A stretch of 21,025 bases of DNA from a virus (IMGVR_UViG_3300004463_000115:1-21025); one strand, 5' to 3'; shown: positions 1-7,556, numbered from the stretch's first letter. Notes: generated from the sequence alone by a model not told the origin. Numbers and translations: made by a program.

Positions 1-218
1 GAAAGCTGGGTGTTCAGCTGGAAGTTCGCGGTCTGGTCAGCGCCGGAGAAGGTGTTCGCGATGTACGGCATCGGACGCCAGATGGTGTCGTTCGAACGTT
101 CCATACTGCGCTGGTCGGTGGTGTACTTGCGCACGTTGCGCGACAGCACCAGTTGATCGTCGAAACCTTCAAGGATGTCTTCGAACGCTACGCGCTCTTC
201 TTTGGAAAACGAGGACAT
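1..218 (-). CDS. Major capsid (coat) protein, P22 gp5-like, N-terminal part only
   Basis: This is the N-terminal 72 residues of the coat protein; the rest lies beyond the left edge. It would form the icosahedral shell by assembling around the scaffolding protein encoded just upstream. The recognisable signature is a stretch near residues 31-50 (KYT, then SMER, then NDTIWRP), which lines up with the KYT / SMQR / NTIW segment near the N terminus of P22 coat protein as I remember it. The start is the ATG at 216-218, with an AAGGTGA ribosome-binding sequence about 6 bases upstream. It follows the scaffold gene after a 387-base gap holding a good promoter, unlike the overlapping genes elsewhere in this block, consistent with a need for high coat expression. 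Family call is fairly sure; completeness cannot be judged. Confidence 0.85.
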   Translation of the reverse strand, partial: MSSFSKEERVAFEDILEGFDDQLVLSRNVRKYTTDQRSMERSNDTIWRPMPYIANTFSGADQTANFQLNTQL

Positions 219-389
219 GTGAGTCACCTTATGAATGAGAAATTAGTGCGCGGTGTGCGCCGTCTTAACTCATCCATGAAGGCGGATGGGGCCTTTCTTG
301 TTGCGCTGCCTATGTGCTGGCGAGGCATTGAATGGTGCAGTCTTTCCTGCAAGTCACCTATGCGCTTTTTACATCACAGATCCCCGAGG

Positions 390-500
390 CTATCGGCTTT
401 CCTGATGCAGGGCGTCAACCTTTCGGCTTGGTTCGACCTGTGTTCGTTGTGAATGGCCGGTACTGATCTCCGGCTTATCGAACTTGGATGTCTCAGACAC
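390..500 (-). CDS. Small polar hypothetical peptide (36 aa) between scaffold and coat
   Basis: A 36-codon frame begins with GTG (498-500) and ends with TAG (390-392). It is included because it has the same AACTGGAGA ribosome-binding box (505-513, minus strand) found before other first-of-cluster genes in this phage, 4 bases before the GTG. The peptide starts MSETSKFDKP, is polar and charged, and has no membrane segment or recognisable domain. It would be expressed from the promoter at 576-604 together with coat. It could instead be a leader sequence with a chance frame. A further 34-codon frame downstream (ending in the coat ribosome-binding site) lacks a Shine-Dalgarno sequence and is not called. 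Confidence 0.4.
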   Translation of the reverse strand: MSETSKFDKPEISTGHSQRTQVEPSRKVDALHQESR

Positions 501-568
501 GTCGTCTCCAGTTCGTTGCTTGCGATACCACTGAGTTGCCTAGCTCATCAGCCTGAGCATTCATTCAC

Positions 569-604
569 GATTGAAACTATACGGCCCTATTGACTAATTA
601 TCAA
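569..604 (-). promoter_or_regulatory. Sigma70-like promoter driving the coat gene
   Basis: On the minus strand, TTGATA (599-604) and TATAGT (576-581) are separated by exactly 17 bases. Each hexamer matches the consensus at five of six positions, the best promoter match I found in the window. The predicted start is near 569, giving a leader of about 350 bases before coat. It lies immediately after the scaffold stop codon, in the only long gap of the structural block. No regulatory operator is obvious over it. Confidence 0.6.
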
Positions 605-605
605 A

Positions 606-1511
606 TCAGGCTTTCTGCTTCTCTTTCTGCTGGCGGCGATACTGAGTGACCTTGCTGTAGTCACCGGTCTTCTCTGCTTCGGCGCGCAGACGCTCCAGAT
701 TGGAATCGACCGAGCCGGACACTGGCGCACTGCCGCGAACTTTTCCTTCAGGAGCCGGGGCCGACTTGCTCTTTGCTTGAACTTTCAATTGAGTCTCCAA
801 TTTCGCGATTGCGAAGGCGAATTTTACTGCGTCAGTGATGCCGGCCAGTTCTTTAGCCTTTTCCGGGTTCTTGCCGAGAGCATAGACAACCAGCGCTGAG
901 TTGTCGGCGCCTTGAACGATGATGCCTTGTTGAGTGACGCTGAGCGTGCTGAGGACAGTGCTTTCTGCGTCATCAAAGTCGCGCACCTTCAGGCCTTCTT
1001 TGGCCTTGGCGTAGGTGGTCAGGCGGCCTTGCCACTCCTGCTGCTGGATTTCTTTCTGTTTCTGCTCGTCTTCAACAGCCTTGTCGATCTTTAGCTTGCG
1101 CTCCTTCCATTCGTCCAGCTTCTGCTCGAAGGTCTCAGCATCCCAGTCGCAGTCTTCCAGTGTAGGCTTAGGGCCAAGCTCTGGAGCCTTGACGACCGGC
1201 GCAGCTTTAGCAGCTGCCTCCTGCTCAAGCTCACGAATGCGCTTGGCCTGCTCCTTGGTGGTCTTCCGGAGATCCTTCACCCACTTTGGCGCGGTCTTCT
1301 CTTCTTCGTCCTCGACGGGTGGCTTCTCGTCGCCGATGGTTACGATTACGCCGTCATCCTCTTCTTCCTCGGAAGATTCCTCTTCTTCGGATTCAGCCTG
1401 CTCTTCTTCCTGCTCGCCGGCTTCTTCCTCGGCGCCGCCAAGATCATTCCCTTCGCCGTCAGTCTCGCTCATGTAGAAGTGACCAAGCTTGCCATGGACA
1501 AAGAGGCTCAT
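606..1511 (-). CDS. Scaffolding protein, P22 gp8-like
   Basis: This 301-aa protein is predicted to direct procapsid assembly by binding coat subunits and then leave before or during DNA packaging. Its length is essentially that of P22 scaffold (303 aa). Residues about 16-75 are extremely acidic (long Glu-rich runs), the middle is a charged predicted coiled coil, and the last 30 residues form a basic helical segment ending in RRQQKEKQKA, like the coat-binding helix-turn-helix at the C terminus of P22 scaffold. The start at 1509-1511 overlaps the upstream TGA (ATGA) and has GAGGG 6 bases before it; an internal Met at residue 14 lacks a ribosome-binding site. Position between the portal/gp49 genes and coat supports the call; sequence identity to P22 is not claimed. 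Confidence 0.8.
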   Translation of the reverse strand: MSLFVHGKLGHFYMSETDGEGNDLGGAEEEAGEQEEEQAESEEEESSEEEEDDGVIVTIGDEKPPVEDEEEKTAPKWVKDLRKTTKEQAKRIRELEQEAAAKAAPVVKAPELGPKPTLEDCDWDAETFEQKLDEWKERKLKIDKAVEDEQKQKEIQQQEWQGRLTTYAKAKEGLKVRDFDDAESTVLSTLSVTQQGIIVQGADNSALVVYALGKNPEKAKELAGITDAVKFAFAIAKLETQLKVQAKSKSAPAPEGKVRGSAPVSGSVDSNLERLRAEAEKTGDYSKVTQYRRQQKEKQKA

Positions 1512-1876
1512 GCTTTGCCCTCATGCAGGCGCTGCTTCAGTTCGTAGCCCATCAGCGGCCAGATCTTCTGTTCAGCATTCTGGCGGGCGATCTTGCGGCC
1601 CACCTCGGCGTCGAAGTTCTCAGGGCTGGCACAGGCCGACTCACCGGTGACTGTGAAGCCGTTCTTCAGCACCAGCACGCAGAATGTCAGAAGTGCGTAT
1701 GACGTGTTGTGCACATCAGTGCCCTGATAGACATCGTCGTGGTTCCTGTACGCGCCGAGAACACCATCAGCGGCAGTGAAATATGTCTCACCAGCGATGT
1801 TGGCTTGCAGGTCTGCCGGAGTAACGCGCGGCGCGGTCAGGCCTTTTTCTTGAATCTCTTGCTCGATATCGGACAT
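1508..1876 (-). CDS. Gp49-family protein (phage N4 gp49 / Sf6 gene 66 family)
   Basis: This 122-aa protein belongs to a small family widespread in phages and prophages whose function is unknown. The family look is clear: a GLTAPRVTP segment near residue 12, YFTAADGV near 32, then FCVLVLKNGFTVTGESACAS in the middle followed by NFDAEVGRKIAR and a C-terminal IWPLMGYELKQRL. The start ATG (1874-1876) has AGGAG 8 bases upstream; the stop overlaps the scaffold start by four bases, so the two are translationally coupled. It sits between portal and scaffold in the structural operon, so a role in virion assembly is possible but is inference. Confidence 0.8.
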   Translation of the reverse strand: MSDIEQEIQEKGLTAPRVTPADLQANIAGETYFTAADGVLGAYRNHDDVYQGTDVHNTSYALLTFCVLVLKNGFTVTGESACASPENFDAEVGRKIARQNAEQKIWPLMGYELKQRLHEGKA

Positions 1877-1893
1877 TCGTGAATCTCCTTGCT

Positions 1894-1916
1894 CGCCCGG
1901 TTAATCGGCCCGGGCG
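1894..1916 (-). other. GC-rich hairpin between portal and gp49-family genes
   Basis: A perfect 7-bp inverted repeat (CGCCCGG 1894-1900 and CCGGGCG 1910-1916) encloses a 9-base loop. Minus-strand RNA would fold here a few bases before the gp49-family ribosome-binding site... in reverse order, the hairpin lies just downstream of that gene's start on the map and upstream of it only in the other direction, so it more exactly occupies the short gap before the portal stop as read on the plus strand. No T-run follows on the minus strand, so it is not an intrinsic terminator; an RNA-processing or translation-insulating role is only a guess. Confidence 0.35.
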
Positions 1917-1929
1917 GTTGCCGTTTGGT

Positions 1930-4011
1930 TTATGGTCGCGGCGCGTTTGGATCTACCACGACTGCGGTTACGTCTGTTGGCTGAATTTGCTGCATGCCTT
2001 GTTCGAACTTGTCGATGACTTCAAGAGCCTGCTGCTGATGGATCTGATCGACCTTGGCGATTGTCTCAATAGTCTCAGCCTTGGTCTTGTCGGCTGTTGC
2101 CAGGGTGCTGATAGTGTCAGCGCGGGCCTTGACCGCCTTGGCATTCGCCTCTTCGGCTGCTGCCTGCAAGTATAACGTATTGGCATCTGGCTGTGCGTTG
2201 GCCTGAGCTTCGGCAAGTTCCTTGGCCTCTTCCTCGGTAGGTTCGACAACGCCCATGTTGACCAGTTTCTTACGGAAGAACCCGGCAGCCTCTTCGACAC
2301 CCTCACCTTCCATGTTCATCATGGCCATCGCGCCGAGAACCTGAAGCGTCTCAGGATCAGTAGCAATTTTCATCATCTCGATGATCTGGCGGATAGTGCC
2401 GGACTTCTTGCTGCTGGACGATGGGCCGACTTCAACCGCTACATCGAACTTGGCCTTGGACAGATCATTCTCAATGACAGTCATGCCATCAACCATGGCT
2501 GGCCTCATAAGCTCAACGCTGCCGATGTCACCCTGAGCCGAGACAGTCTTCATCTTCCGGCCTTCTTCGATCAGCACGTCTTTTGACATGGACAGCCAGA
2601 TCTCGCCAGAGCGCTTCATGGACTTGGCCATGTTGCTCATGTAGATGAACGTCTGCATACCAAGGCTGTTCTGAACCAGCTCCACTGCCTTCTCTGAGAT
2701 GTTCGCCCGGATCTGCTCACCAGCCTGCGCGTTACCAAGCAGGTCTTGCATGTCCGTCTCTGTGATTTGTAGAAGTGCGGCAAGGGCTGCTGGGATTTCT
2801 GGAGCTTTTGTGTATCCGATTGGCCCAGAAGGCATCGCCTGCCCATTGGCATCTGTTATCAGGTTGGCCAGCAGGTATGGATAGTTCTTGATGTTGTCCT
2901 CAGACCACATCACCTGATGGCCCGCCATTTGCTCCGGCGCGAATATCGGCTTCTCGACCGAGCCAATCGCACTGATCTCGCCCAGCTTGGACAGCTGCAT
3001 GTTCTTCAGGCGCTGGGCATCCTTGGCCAACCGAACGTGCCCCATGCAACGCTCTACGTTGTCAACGAACCAACGCTTTCCGTACATCGGCACGATTGGG
3101 ATGCACTTGCCAGCGATATAGCCGCAGTCCTCCAGCACCTTGCCGCCCGACATGATGTACTTACGGACCTTCTTCGTCTTAATCTTCTTCTCGCGCACCA
3201 GCGAGCTGCCGGTTGCGGTCAGGAAGTCGAGAAGCTCTTCGTCTTCTTCAAAGTCCTCGTCGCGATAGACCTCTTCCTTGCCATCAAGGCCGCGCCAGAT
3301 CTGGATGCGCTCCTTCTTGTCCTCAACCTTGTAGTATTCGGCCACGAACACCACGTCAGGCGTGCACCAGTCGAACTCGGACTGATGGATAGCCTTAGGC
3401 CAAGATGCGGGGTCATCGTCCCACTCAGCCTTATAGGCGCTGCGAGACATGGCTGTCAGCACGTAGCATGAGCGAGCGTCTGCTTTATCCTGGCGCTTGG
3501 CGTTCAGGTCAAAGAACACTGAGCTGTCAGCGTCATAGATCGGCTCGATGAAGATGCGCTGCCGCTCATCCTCTGGATCTTCGTCATCCTCATAGGCTGC
3601 GCGCAGGCGCCATGCACCGAAACCACCACCTACAGCCTCTTCAAAGGCGTTGTCGTAGGCCTCATCGGCGGTGCTTGCCTGCTCATCAGCGCGGTACAGC
3701 CCATCACAGGTATCGGCCAGCTTATCGTTCTCGCTGCCGTCCTTGCTCACGAAGTCGACAGTGATTCGGTTGTTTCGATATTCAGAGATGATGCGGATCA
3801 CTGCAAGGTGGCACTTATTCACCTCGAAGCGCGGCTTATTGGCGAACTGCGTCTCGAGCGGACCTTCCCATTGCGCGCCAGCAATGGAATAAAATCGTCT
3901 GTCTTGGAGTGCCTGCAAGCGTTCGTCTCGCACAGCCGACTGAATATCGTCAAATTCTGCCATAGCATCTGAATGGATACCCGCCAGCCGCTGCTCTTTG
4001 GTGATTGACAT
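1930..4011 (-). CDS. Portal protein, P22 gp1-like
   Basis: This 693-aa protein forms the dodecameric ring at one capsid vertex through which DNA is pumped by the terminase. It is close to P22 portal in length (725 aa). It shows the N-terminal RFYSIAGAQW region followed by NKCHLAVIRIISEYRNNR (about residues 65-82), an acidic central part, and a C-terminal Ala/Glu/Lys-rich helical segment from about residue 595 resembling the helical barrel of P22-type portals. The start chosen is the ATG at 4009-4011 (MSITKEQR), which has AGGA 6 bases upstream and begins one base after the terminase stop; a longer frame to 4098 would overlap terL by 86 bases without a ribosome-binding site. Confident on family and role. 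Confidence 0.9.
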   Translation of the reverse strand: MSITKEQRLAGIHSDAMAEFDDIQSAVRDERLQALQDRRFYSIAGAQWEGPLETQFANKPRFEVNKCHLAVIRIISEYRNNRITVDFVSKDGSENDKLADTCDGLYRADEQASTADEAYDNAFEEAVGGGFGAWRLRAAYEDDEDPEDERQRIFIEPIYDADSSVFFDLNAKRQDKADARSCYVLTAMSRSAYKAEWDDDPASWPKAIHQSEFDWCTPDVVFVAEYYKVEDKKERIQIWRGLDGKEEVYRDEDFEEDEELLDFLTATGSSLVREKKIKTKKVRKYIMSGGKVLEDCGYIAGKCIPIVPMYGKRWFVDNVERCMGHVRLAKDAQRLKNMQLSKLGEISAIGSVEKPIFAPEQMAGHQVMWSEDNIKNYPYLLANLITDANGQAMPSGPIGYTKAPEIPAALAALLQITETDMQDLLGNAQAGEQIRANISEKAVELVQNSLGMQTFIYMSNMAKSMKRSGEIWLSMSKDVLIEEGRKMKTVSAQGDIGSVELMRPAMVDGMTVIENDLSKAKFDVAVEVGPSSSSKKSGTIRQIIEMMKIATDPETLQVLGAMAMMNMEGEGVEEAAGFFRKKLVNMGVVEPTEEEAKELAEAQANAQPDANTLYLQAAAEEANAKAVKARADTISTLATADKTKAETIETIAKVDQIHQQQALEVIDKFEQGMQQIQPTDVTAVVVDPNAPRP

Positions 4012-4012
4012 G

Positions 4013-5365
4013 TTATTTCCTGTTCCAGTGGTTGGCCGTTTGGACTGGCGACGAATCGATTTCTTTTTTGAAGGCCATGATCGGCCATTCATAGGCAATA
4101 CAATATCCGATTGCTGTTGTGATGTGCTGATACTGGTTCTTCTGGTCTTCTTGGAACGTAGAACCTTGCTGCAGTTGAACCGTGGCCAGACCCTTGTCGC
4201 ACCATTTGGCTGTGACTGGATTTACAAACAGGCTTCGATGACCGTCGGCCGTCGCGATCTTTGCCCGAACCGAGTTCTGCCTGTCCTTGATAGCTGGATG
4301 CGATGCCCTAACCCTGCGCTGGAATGTCCAGCCATTGGTGCGCAGCACTCCTTCGATATCAGTGTAGTCAGATGCGTGGCCGTGCTTCTCACCAGCCTGT
4401 CCAGCCGGATCGCCATAGATCAAGACGTTCTTATTCTGGTGATCTTTGAACTTCTCCACGAACTCCAGCGCAGCCTGCTTCGACACAGCGCTAGTAAGCA
4501 CGATCTCATCCAGAAGGTAGAGATCATTCCCTTCGTTGCGCCTGACGCCAATAGCGGAAGATAGAGGTGTGTAGTTCTGGTCATGCATCCATAGCAATTG
4601 CTCGTGAGGCTGGATTGTCTCGGACGTGTGGTTCTCTTTGCTGTAGTCCTCATAGATCCGGCCAGTGGCGCCTACAAAGTCTGCTTCATACTCCTGCTTG
4701 TATTGCTTTGCGCTCATCTGCCGCTTGGCAGCAGCGATTGTTGATGCGGGCAGGATCTCGGAAGACTTCCAGTGAAAGCACTCCCATTCCGGATCGCCAG
4801 CATTCTCTGCGTACTGGGCCATCTCGTAATAATGGTTCAGGCCATCGGGAACGCCAATCAACCAGCACCAGGCTTTATAATCAGGACGAGTGGGGTTGAA
4901 CGTATCGAGAGCTGGCCGGATGTTCGCTTCCCACGCCTCACCCTTGATGTCTGCAATCTCGTCTATCACTCCACCGGACCAGAAGACGCCCTCAATGCGC
5001 TCAGGGCGGTCCAATCCGATCAGCTGAATCTGCGTGCCGTTGTCCATGAAGATGATCAGGTCTGACTCTGAAGGCGGCTTTGCGCATAGGCTCGTCATGC
5101 AGAGCTTCTTCATGTCGTTCCAGTAGATCTTCTTCACTTGGTCGCGAGTAGGGGCGCCAATGAAGTACATCTCTGCCGGGTTCTTCATGGCCATCTTGGC
5201 AACGAATCGTTTAGCGCGCTCAGTCTTTCCAGATCGCCGGCCTGCCGGCACAACAGGGAAGCGCACGCCATTGGCCACAGCCGAGACCAGCCTAGTCTGC
5301 ACTGGGTGATCGATCAGCTTGTACCAGCGGTCAAGTTCACGCTGGGTCTGCAATGACAGGGCCAT
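4013..5365 (-). CDS. terL: Terminase large subunit (packaging ATPase/nuclease)
   Basis: This 450-aa protein is the motor that cuts concatemeric DNA and drives it into the procapsid through the portal. The ATPase half shows a Walker A at residues 40-48 (PAGRRSGKT) and a Walker B at about 131-136 (GGVIDE). The C-terminal half is RNase H-like, with candidate metal-binding acids at D262 (MHDQNY) and D319 (IYGDP); a third acid further on (D333 or D336) is less sure. The start ATG (5363-5365) overlaps the terS stop as TAATG, and its own stop lies one base before the portal start, so TerS-TerL-portal are made together. P22-type phages package by headful, so that mode is likely here but not shown by the sequence. 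Confidence 0.92.
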   Translation of the reverse strand: MALSLQTQRELDRWYKLIDHPVQTRLVSAVANGVRFPVVPAGRRSGKTERAKRFVAKMAMKNPAEMYFIGAPTRDQVKKIYWNDMKKLCMTSLCAKPPSESDLIIFMDNGTQIQLIGLDRPERIEGVFWSGGVIDEIADIKGEAWEANIRPALDTFNPTRPDYKAWCWLIGVPDGLNHYYEMAQYAENAGDPEWECFHWKSSEILPASTIAAAKRQMSAKQYKQEYEADFVGATGRIYEDYSKENHTSETIQPHEQLLWMHDQNYTPLSSAIGVRRNEGNDLYLLDEIVLTSAVSKQAALEFVEKFKDHQNKNVLIYGDPAGQAGEKHGHASDYTDIEGVLRTNGWTFQRRVRASHPAIKDRQNSVRAKIATADGHRSLFVNPVTAKWCDKGLATVQLQQGSTFQEDQKNQYQHITTAIGYCIAYEWPIMAFKKEIDSSPVQTANHWNRK

Positions 5366-5973
5366 TAGTCAGGAAGCCTCTCCGCAATATCGCGCAGCAG
5401 GTCGTCGCTCAGCTTCTTGTCGCCAATCTCGGCATCCAGGCTGTATGCCTGACGCTCAAGAGTGATAAGCGTCTTCAGCGTCTCGGACAGTTCCTTCATG
5501 GTCTTCGTGCGTGAAGGTAGATCAATCACCCTCATGTAAAGATCGTTTCGCTTATCTTGACCGTTGTCATCTTCCGAACGAAGAAGATCGCCAAGCTGGT
5601 CGAAAAGGTCGCGGTTATCCGTTAGGCCTTCTAGCTCATCAAGAAGTTTATTGGTGAGTCGCCGGCTACGGGAGATGTCCCCGCGGTGAGCCATTCTGAC
5701 ATTCACAATAACCTGAGCGCTTGCTTCTACTTCGACTCTTTCTGAAATCTTCTGCTCGGTGCGCACTTCTTTGCGCACCTCTTCTTTGCGCACCAAATCT
5801 TCTGCGCGCTGCTTGATCTTTGCGGAAAGGTCTCGGACCCATGAATCTCTCTTTGCCCGCTTACGGATCGCGCTCTCTGCAACCCCGTGCTTCGTCCCCA
5901 TCTCACGCAGAGTCAGGACGCCGGCCCGGTAATCGATTTCTACGCGGTCCCAATCGATTGATGTCTTGGTCAT
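5365..5973 (-). CDS. terS: Terminase small subunit
   Basis: This 202-aa protein is predicted to recognise the packaging site and regulate TerL. Residues about 18-45 form a helix-turn-helix (LREMGTKHGVAESAIRKRAK), as expected for DNA-binding small terminases, followed by a long charged helical region (about 48-85) and a C-terminal part rich in Leu and acidic residues that would mediate oligomerisation. It is longer than P22 gp3 (162 aa). The start overlaps the upstream stop as TGATG and lacks a strong Shine-Dalgarno sequence, suggesting coupled translation. In P22 the pac site lies inside the small terminase gene; whether that holds here cannot be seen. Position directly before terL is the strongest support. 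Confidence 0.85.
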   Translation of the reverse strand: MTKTSIDWDRVEIDYRAGVLTLREMGTKHGVAESAIRKRAKRDSWVRDLSAKIKQRAEDLVRKEEVRKEVRTEQKISERVEVEASAQVIVNVRMAHRGDISRSRRLTNKLLDELEGLTDNRDLFDQLGDLLRSEDDNGQDKRNDLYMRVIDLPSRTKTMKELSETLKTLITLERQAYSLDAEIGDKKLSDDLLRDIAERLPD

Positions 5974-6287
5974 CAGAACAACTTAGACCAGTTGGAGCCA
6001 ACGACAGCGGCGAAGGCTGCCAGCATGGTCATCCACTGATTCCGGTACATTTTGTTTACGATGTCGAGGATGGGCTTGTTCTGCGCGTTCTCGATCTGGA
6101 TTTCGTGAACATGAAGCTCAATGCCGGCGACTCTGCCATCCACGGCTTCATAGCTTTTCTGCGTGTGGCGAAGCTCTGTCACCAGAACCCTGACCTCCCC
6201 GCAGACATCAGACATCTTGCTCATCAGGCCGATTGTTGCTGCCTTCTGAGCTTGTAGCTCTGCAAGTACGTGCTGTAAATCGCTCAT
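5973..6287 (-). CDS. Coiled-coil protein with C-terminal membrane segment (104 aa)
   Basis: Unrecognised. Residues 1-80 are predicted helical and coiled coil with charged heptads, and the last 20 residues contain a hydrophobic stretch (MTMLAAFAAVVG) followed by NWSKLF, consistent with a tail-anchored inner-membrane protein. This layout resembles small XhlA-type or holin-accessory proteins of phages, but no specific family match is claimed. The start ATG at 6285-6287 is preferred over an upstream TTG (6293) because GAGG lies 7 bases before it. The stop overlaps the terS start. A lysis-related or packaging-related membrane role is possible; no endolysin is present in the window to support lysis. 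Confidence 0.7.
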   Translation of the reverse strand: MSDLQHVLAELQAQKAATIGLMSKMSDVCGEVRVLVTELRHTQKSYEAVDGRVAGIELHVHEIQIENAQNKPILDIVNKMYRNQWMTMLAAFAAVVGSNWSKLF

Positions 6288-6387
6288 GTCCAAGCCTCTT
6301 TATTTTCGAACCATGCCTGATATGTGAGAAAACCAACAGGCTAAAGGATATTAGTATAAGCAGCGCACCTATTTTCCATGCGTCCAA
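6208..6387 (-). CDS. Possible overlapping small membrane protein (59 aa, TTG start)
   Basis: This frame starts with TTG (6385-6387) preceded by a strong AAGGGG 8 bases upstream, and fills the otherwise empty 81-base gap between two neighbouring genes. It overlaps the end of the 121-aa membrane protein gene by 19 bases and the start of the 104-aa gene by 80 bases in another frame. Residues 6-21 are strongly hydrophobic (GALLILISFSLLVF) with a basic segment after it (RHGSKIKR), as in a small single-pass membrane protein; the remaining tail is polar and may be shaped only by the overlapping gene. The rare start codon and overlap keep confidence low. Confidence 0.35.
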   Translation of the reverse strand: MDAWKIGALLILISFSLLVFSHIRHGSKIKRLGHERFTARTCRATSSEGSNNRPDEQDV

Positions 6388-6734
6388 TGCAAGTACCCCT
6401 TTACCAAATTGGCGGCAATGATCGCGTTCACTATTACGTTAATGGTGACGATGTGGCTTAGGAGGTAATCCATATTGAGCATGGATTCTATGGCGAGTGC
6501 GGCAGATGCGGCGGCGCTGACCAAAAGGATTGGCCGACCACCGAACATGAATATCAGCGAGTCAGCTACGGCGATGAAGACAAAGATCATTGCCAGGAGG
6601 GACGAATCAACCACTGTGACGCCGAGCATGGAGGCATTGACTATCGAGAGCAGCAGGAAGTGCGCCGCGATACTGCGGGAGACGGGAATCGCCACCATCA
6701 TGAAGAATAGGCAAAGCCCCAGCTCGGCAGTCAT
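6369..6734 (-). CDS. Multi-pass membrane protein (121 aa), holin candidate
   Basis: Unrecognised by family. The protein is almost wholly hydrophobic, with about four predicted membrane helices (roughly residues 3-17, 22-55 in two blocks, 66-84 and 92-110) and a short basic C-terminal tail ending HWTHGK. Size and topology fit either a holin-like protein or an unrelated phage membrane protein. The start ATG (6732-6734) overlaps the preceding stop as TAATG with no strong ribosome-binding site, implying coupled translation. It is encoded at the head of the terminase/portal block with two further small membrane candidates, which could form a lysis group, but no endolysin or spanin is visible. Confidence 0.7.
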   Translation of the reverse strand: MTAELGLCLFFMMVAIPVSRSIAAHFLLLSIVNASMLGVTVVDSSLLAMIFVFIAVADSLIFMFGGRPILLVSAAASAALAIESMLNMDYLLSHIVTINVIVNAIIAANLVKGYLHWTHGK

Positions 6735-6841
6735 TAGTAAGTGCCCATGCCGTTACGCTTTGAGGACTTCACTTTTGGGAAGAACTCAGACTTCTTCGGC
6801 TGGTTCTTCTTGCCCGCGGGCTTCTTCTTCGTGGCTGCCAT
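6734..6841 (-). CDS. Small Lys-rich protein (35 aa) at head of the structural block
   Basis: A 35-codon gene with a strong AAGGA site 7 bases before its ATG (6839-6841) and a stop that overlaps the next ATG (TAATG). The peptide begins MAATKKKPAGKKNQPKK and ends KRNGMGTY; eleven of 35 residues are Lys, so it is strongly basic and probably binds nucleic acid or a phosphate-rich partner. It is the first gene after the 6895-6918 terminator and therefore opens the structural transcription unit. No family recognised. Confidence 0.7.
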   Translation of the reverse strand: MAATKKKPAGKKNQPKKSEFFPKVKSSKRNGMGTY

Positions 6842-6894
6842 GATGATTCCTTTGGTAGTGGCTATATGGTCATTACATTCTAATGGTTCAAATA

Positions 6895-6918
6895 CGAAAA
6901 AGCCCGTGATCAACGGGC
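6895..6918 (-). terminator. Intrinsic terminator after the 98-aa gene
   Basis: On the minus strand GCCCGT (6918-6913) pairs with ACGGGC (6907-6902) around a 5-base loop, followed directly by TTTTT (6901-6897). The 6-bp GC-rich stem plus T-run is a standard rho-independent terminator. It lies 16 bases past the 98-aa gene stop, separating it from the structural genes, so these need either read-through or a separate start. Confidence 0.85.
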
Positions 6919-6934
6919 ATTAATTCGATATCTG

Positions 6935-7231
6935 TCACTCTTCTGGAGTTGGCTCCTCTGGTGCTGGCTCTACATAGTCCTCGAACATCGAGTAGAACTC
7001 GGCCCGGGGCATCACGGAGATTGATCCCCCATTGACGCTCACTATGTCTCCAGCCTTCACCTCGACATCCGCGCGCCCGAGTATCCCGCTGAACTTGGCA
7101 GAGTTCGACACTACGTCAACGATGAACGCCTGAGCGCCGATGAGTTCGGCAATCTCCATAGCCTGAGCGACTGGCGACGTAGCCTCAATCCCCCGTATCG
7201 CCTTTTCCTTTAGCGTATATAGCGAAATCAT
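6935..7231 (-). CDS. Hypothetical protein (98 aa), acidic C-terminal tail
   Basis: Unrecognised. The N-terminal half is a mixed helix/strand region (MISLYTLKEKAIRGIE), the middle contains short strands with a DIVSVNGGSISVMP segment near residues 62-75, and the last 15 residues are Pro/Glu-rich (PEEPTPEE), probably disordered. The ATG (7229-7231) follows the TAG of the 101-aa gene without a gap and has GAGGGG 6 bases upstream. With the 101-aa gene it forms a two-gene unit bounded on both sides by intrinsic terminators. A virion or accessory role cannot be chosen from the sequence. Confidence 0.75.
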   Translation of the reverse strand: MISLYTLKEKAIRGIEATSPVAQAMEIAELIGAQAFIVDVVSNSAKFSGILGRADVEVKAGDIVSVNGGSISVMPRAEFYSMFEDYVEPAPEEPTPEE

Positions 7232-7537
7232 CTAGAACCCCTCACCCGGCATGATGTGCAGAGAACCACCGCCGGCCGGCGCGATGTAGGAGACGGTATC
7301 GGCATCTTGCGCCTTGGATACCCAGCGCTGAGCGTTCGGCAGGATAGGGTAGTCAGCAACAGATGCCATGGCACCATCAGCAGCGAATGAGATCCGCACG
7401 TAGGTCAGCACAGCAGAAAGGTTCGTGAAGCAAATGGTCTTGCTCCCCTTGCCGATAAGCGACGAAGCGCTGGCAGCACCAGGGGCGACAGTGATGGCCG
7501 TATTGTATGAAGGGGCGAAGCGGGCGTGGACGGTCAT
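7232..7537 (-). CDS. Small beta-rich phage protein (101 aa), possible virion component
   Basis: The start at ATG 7535-7537 (MTVHARFAPS) is chosen because GAGGA lies 8 bases upstream; the frame stays open to 7837 but that extension crosses a terminator and a smaller gene and has no start signal. The protein is predicted to be mainly beta strand, with Ala/Ser/Thr/Gly-rich turns (ITVAPGAASASS), a TNLSAVLTYVRISF strand pair in the middle and a C-terminal GSLHIMPGEGF. Small phage proteins of this look, ending in a Gly-rich hydrophobic strand, are common near head genes and may decorate virions; that is a pattern impression, not a family match. Confidence 0.7.
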   Translation of the reverse strand: MTVHARFAPSYNTAITVAPGAASASSLIGKGSKTICFTNLSAVLTYVRISFAADGAMASVADYPILPNAQRWVSKAQDADTVSYIAPAGGGSLHIMPGEGF

Positions 7538-7556
7538 AGCGGTGATCCTCAGTTTT

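Noticed and set aside
456-474. GCCGG hairpin between scaffold and coat as terminator
   Set aside because: Short 5-bp stem, no T-run, and it lies inside a possible small gene downstream of a promoter needed for coat.
912-1702. Several Ser/Arg/Leu-rich plus-strand frames opposite scaffold and the gp49-family gene
   Set aside because: Their low-complexity composition is the complement of the Glu-rich scaffold coding sequence.
2917-3471. Long plus-strand frame (184 aa) opposite the portal gene
   Set aside because: It lies wholly antisense to a confidently assigned portal gene, has no ribosome-binding site or family resemblance, and is a codon-bias shadow.
4012-4098. Longer portal start (29 extra residues)
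   Set aside because: It overlaps the terL 3' end without a ribosome-binding site; the ATG at 4011 has one and sits next to the terL stop.
3998-4564. Plus-strand frame (188 aa) opposite the terminase large gene
   Set aside because: Antisense to terL with its Walker motifs; no start signal or domain.
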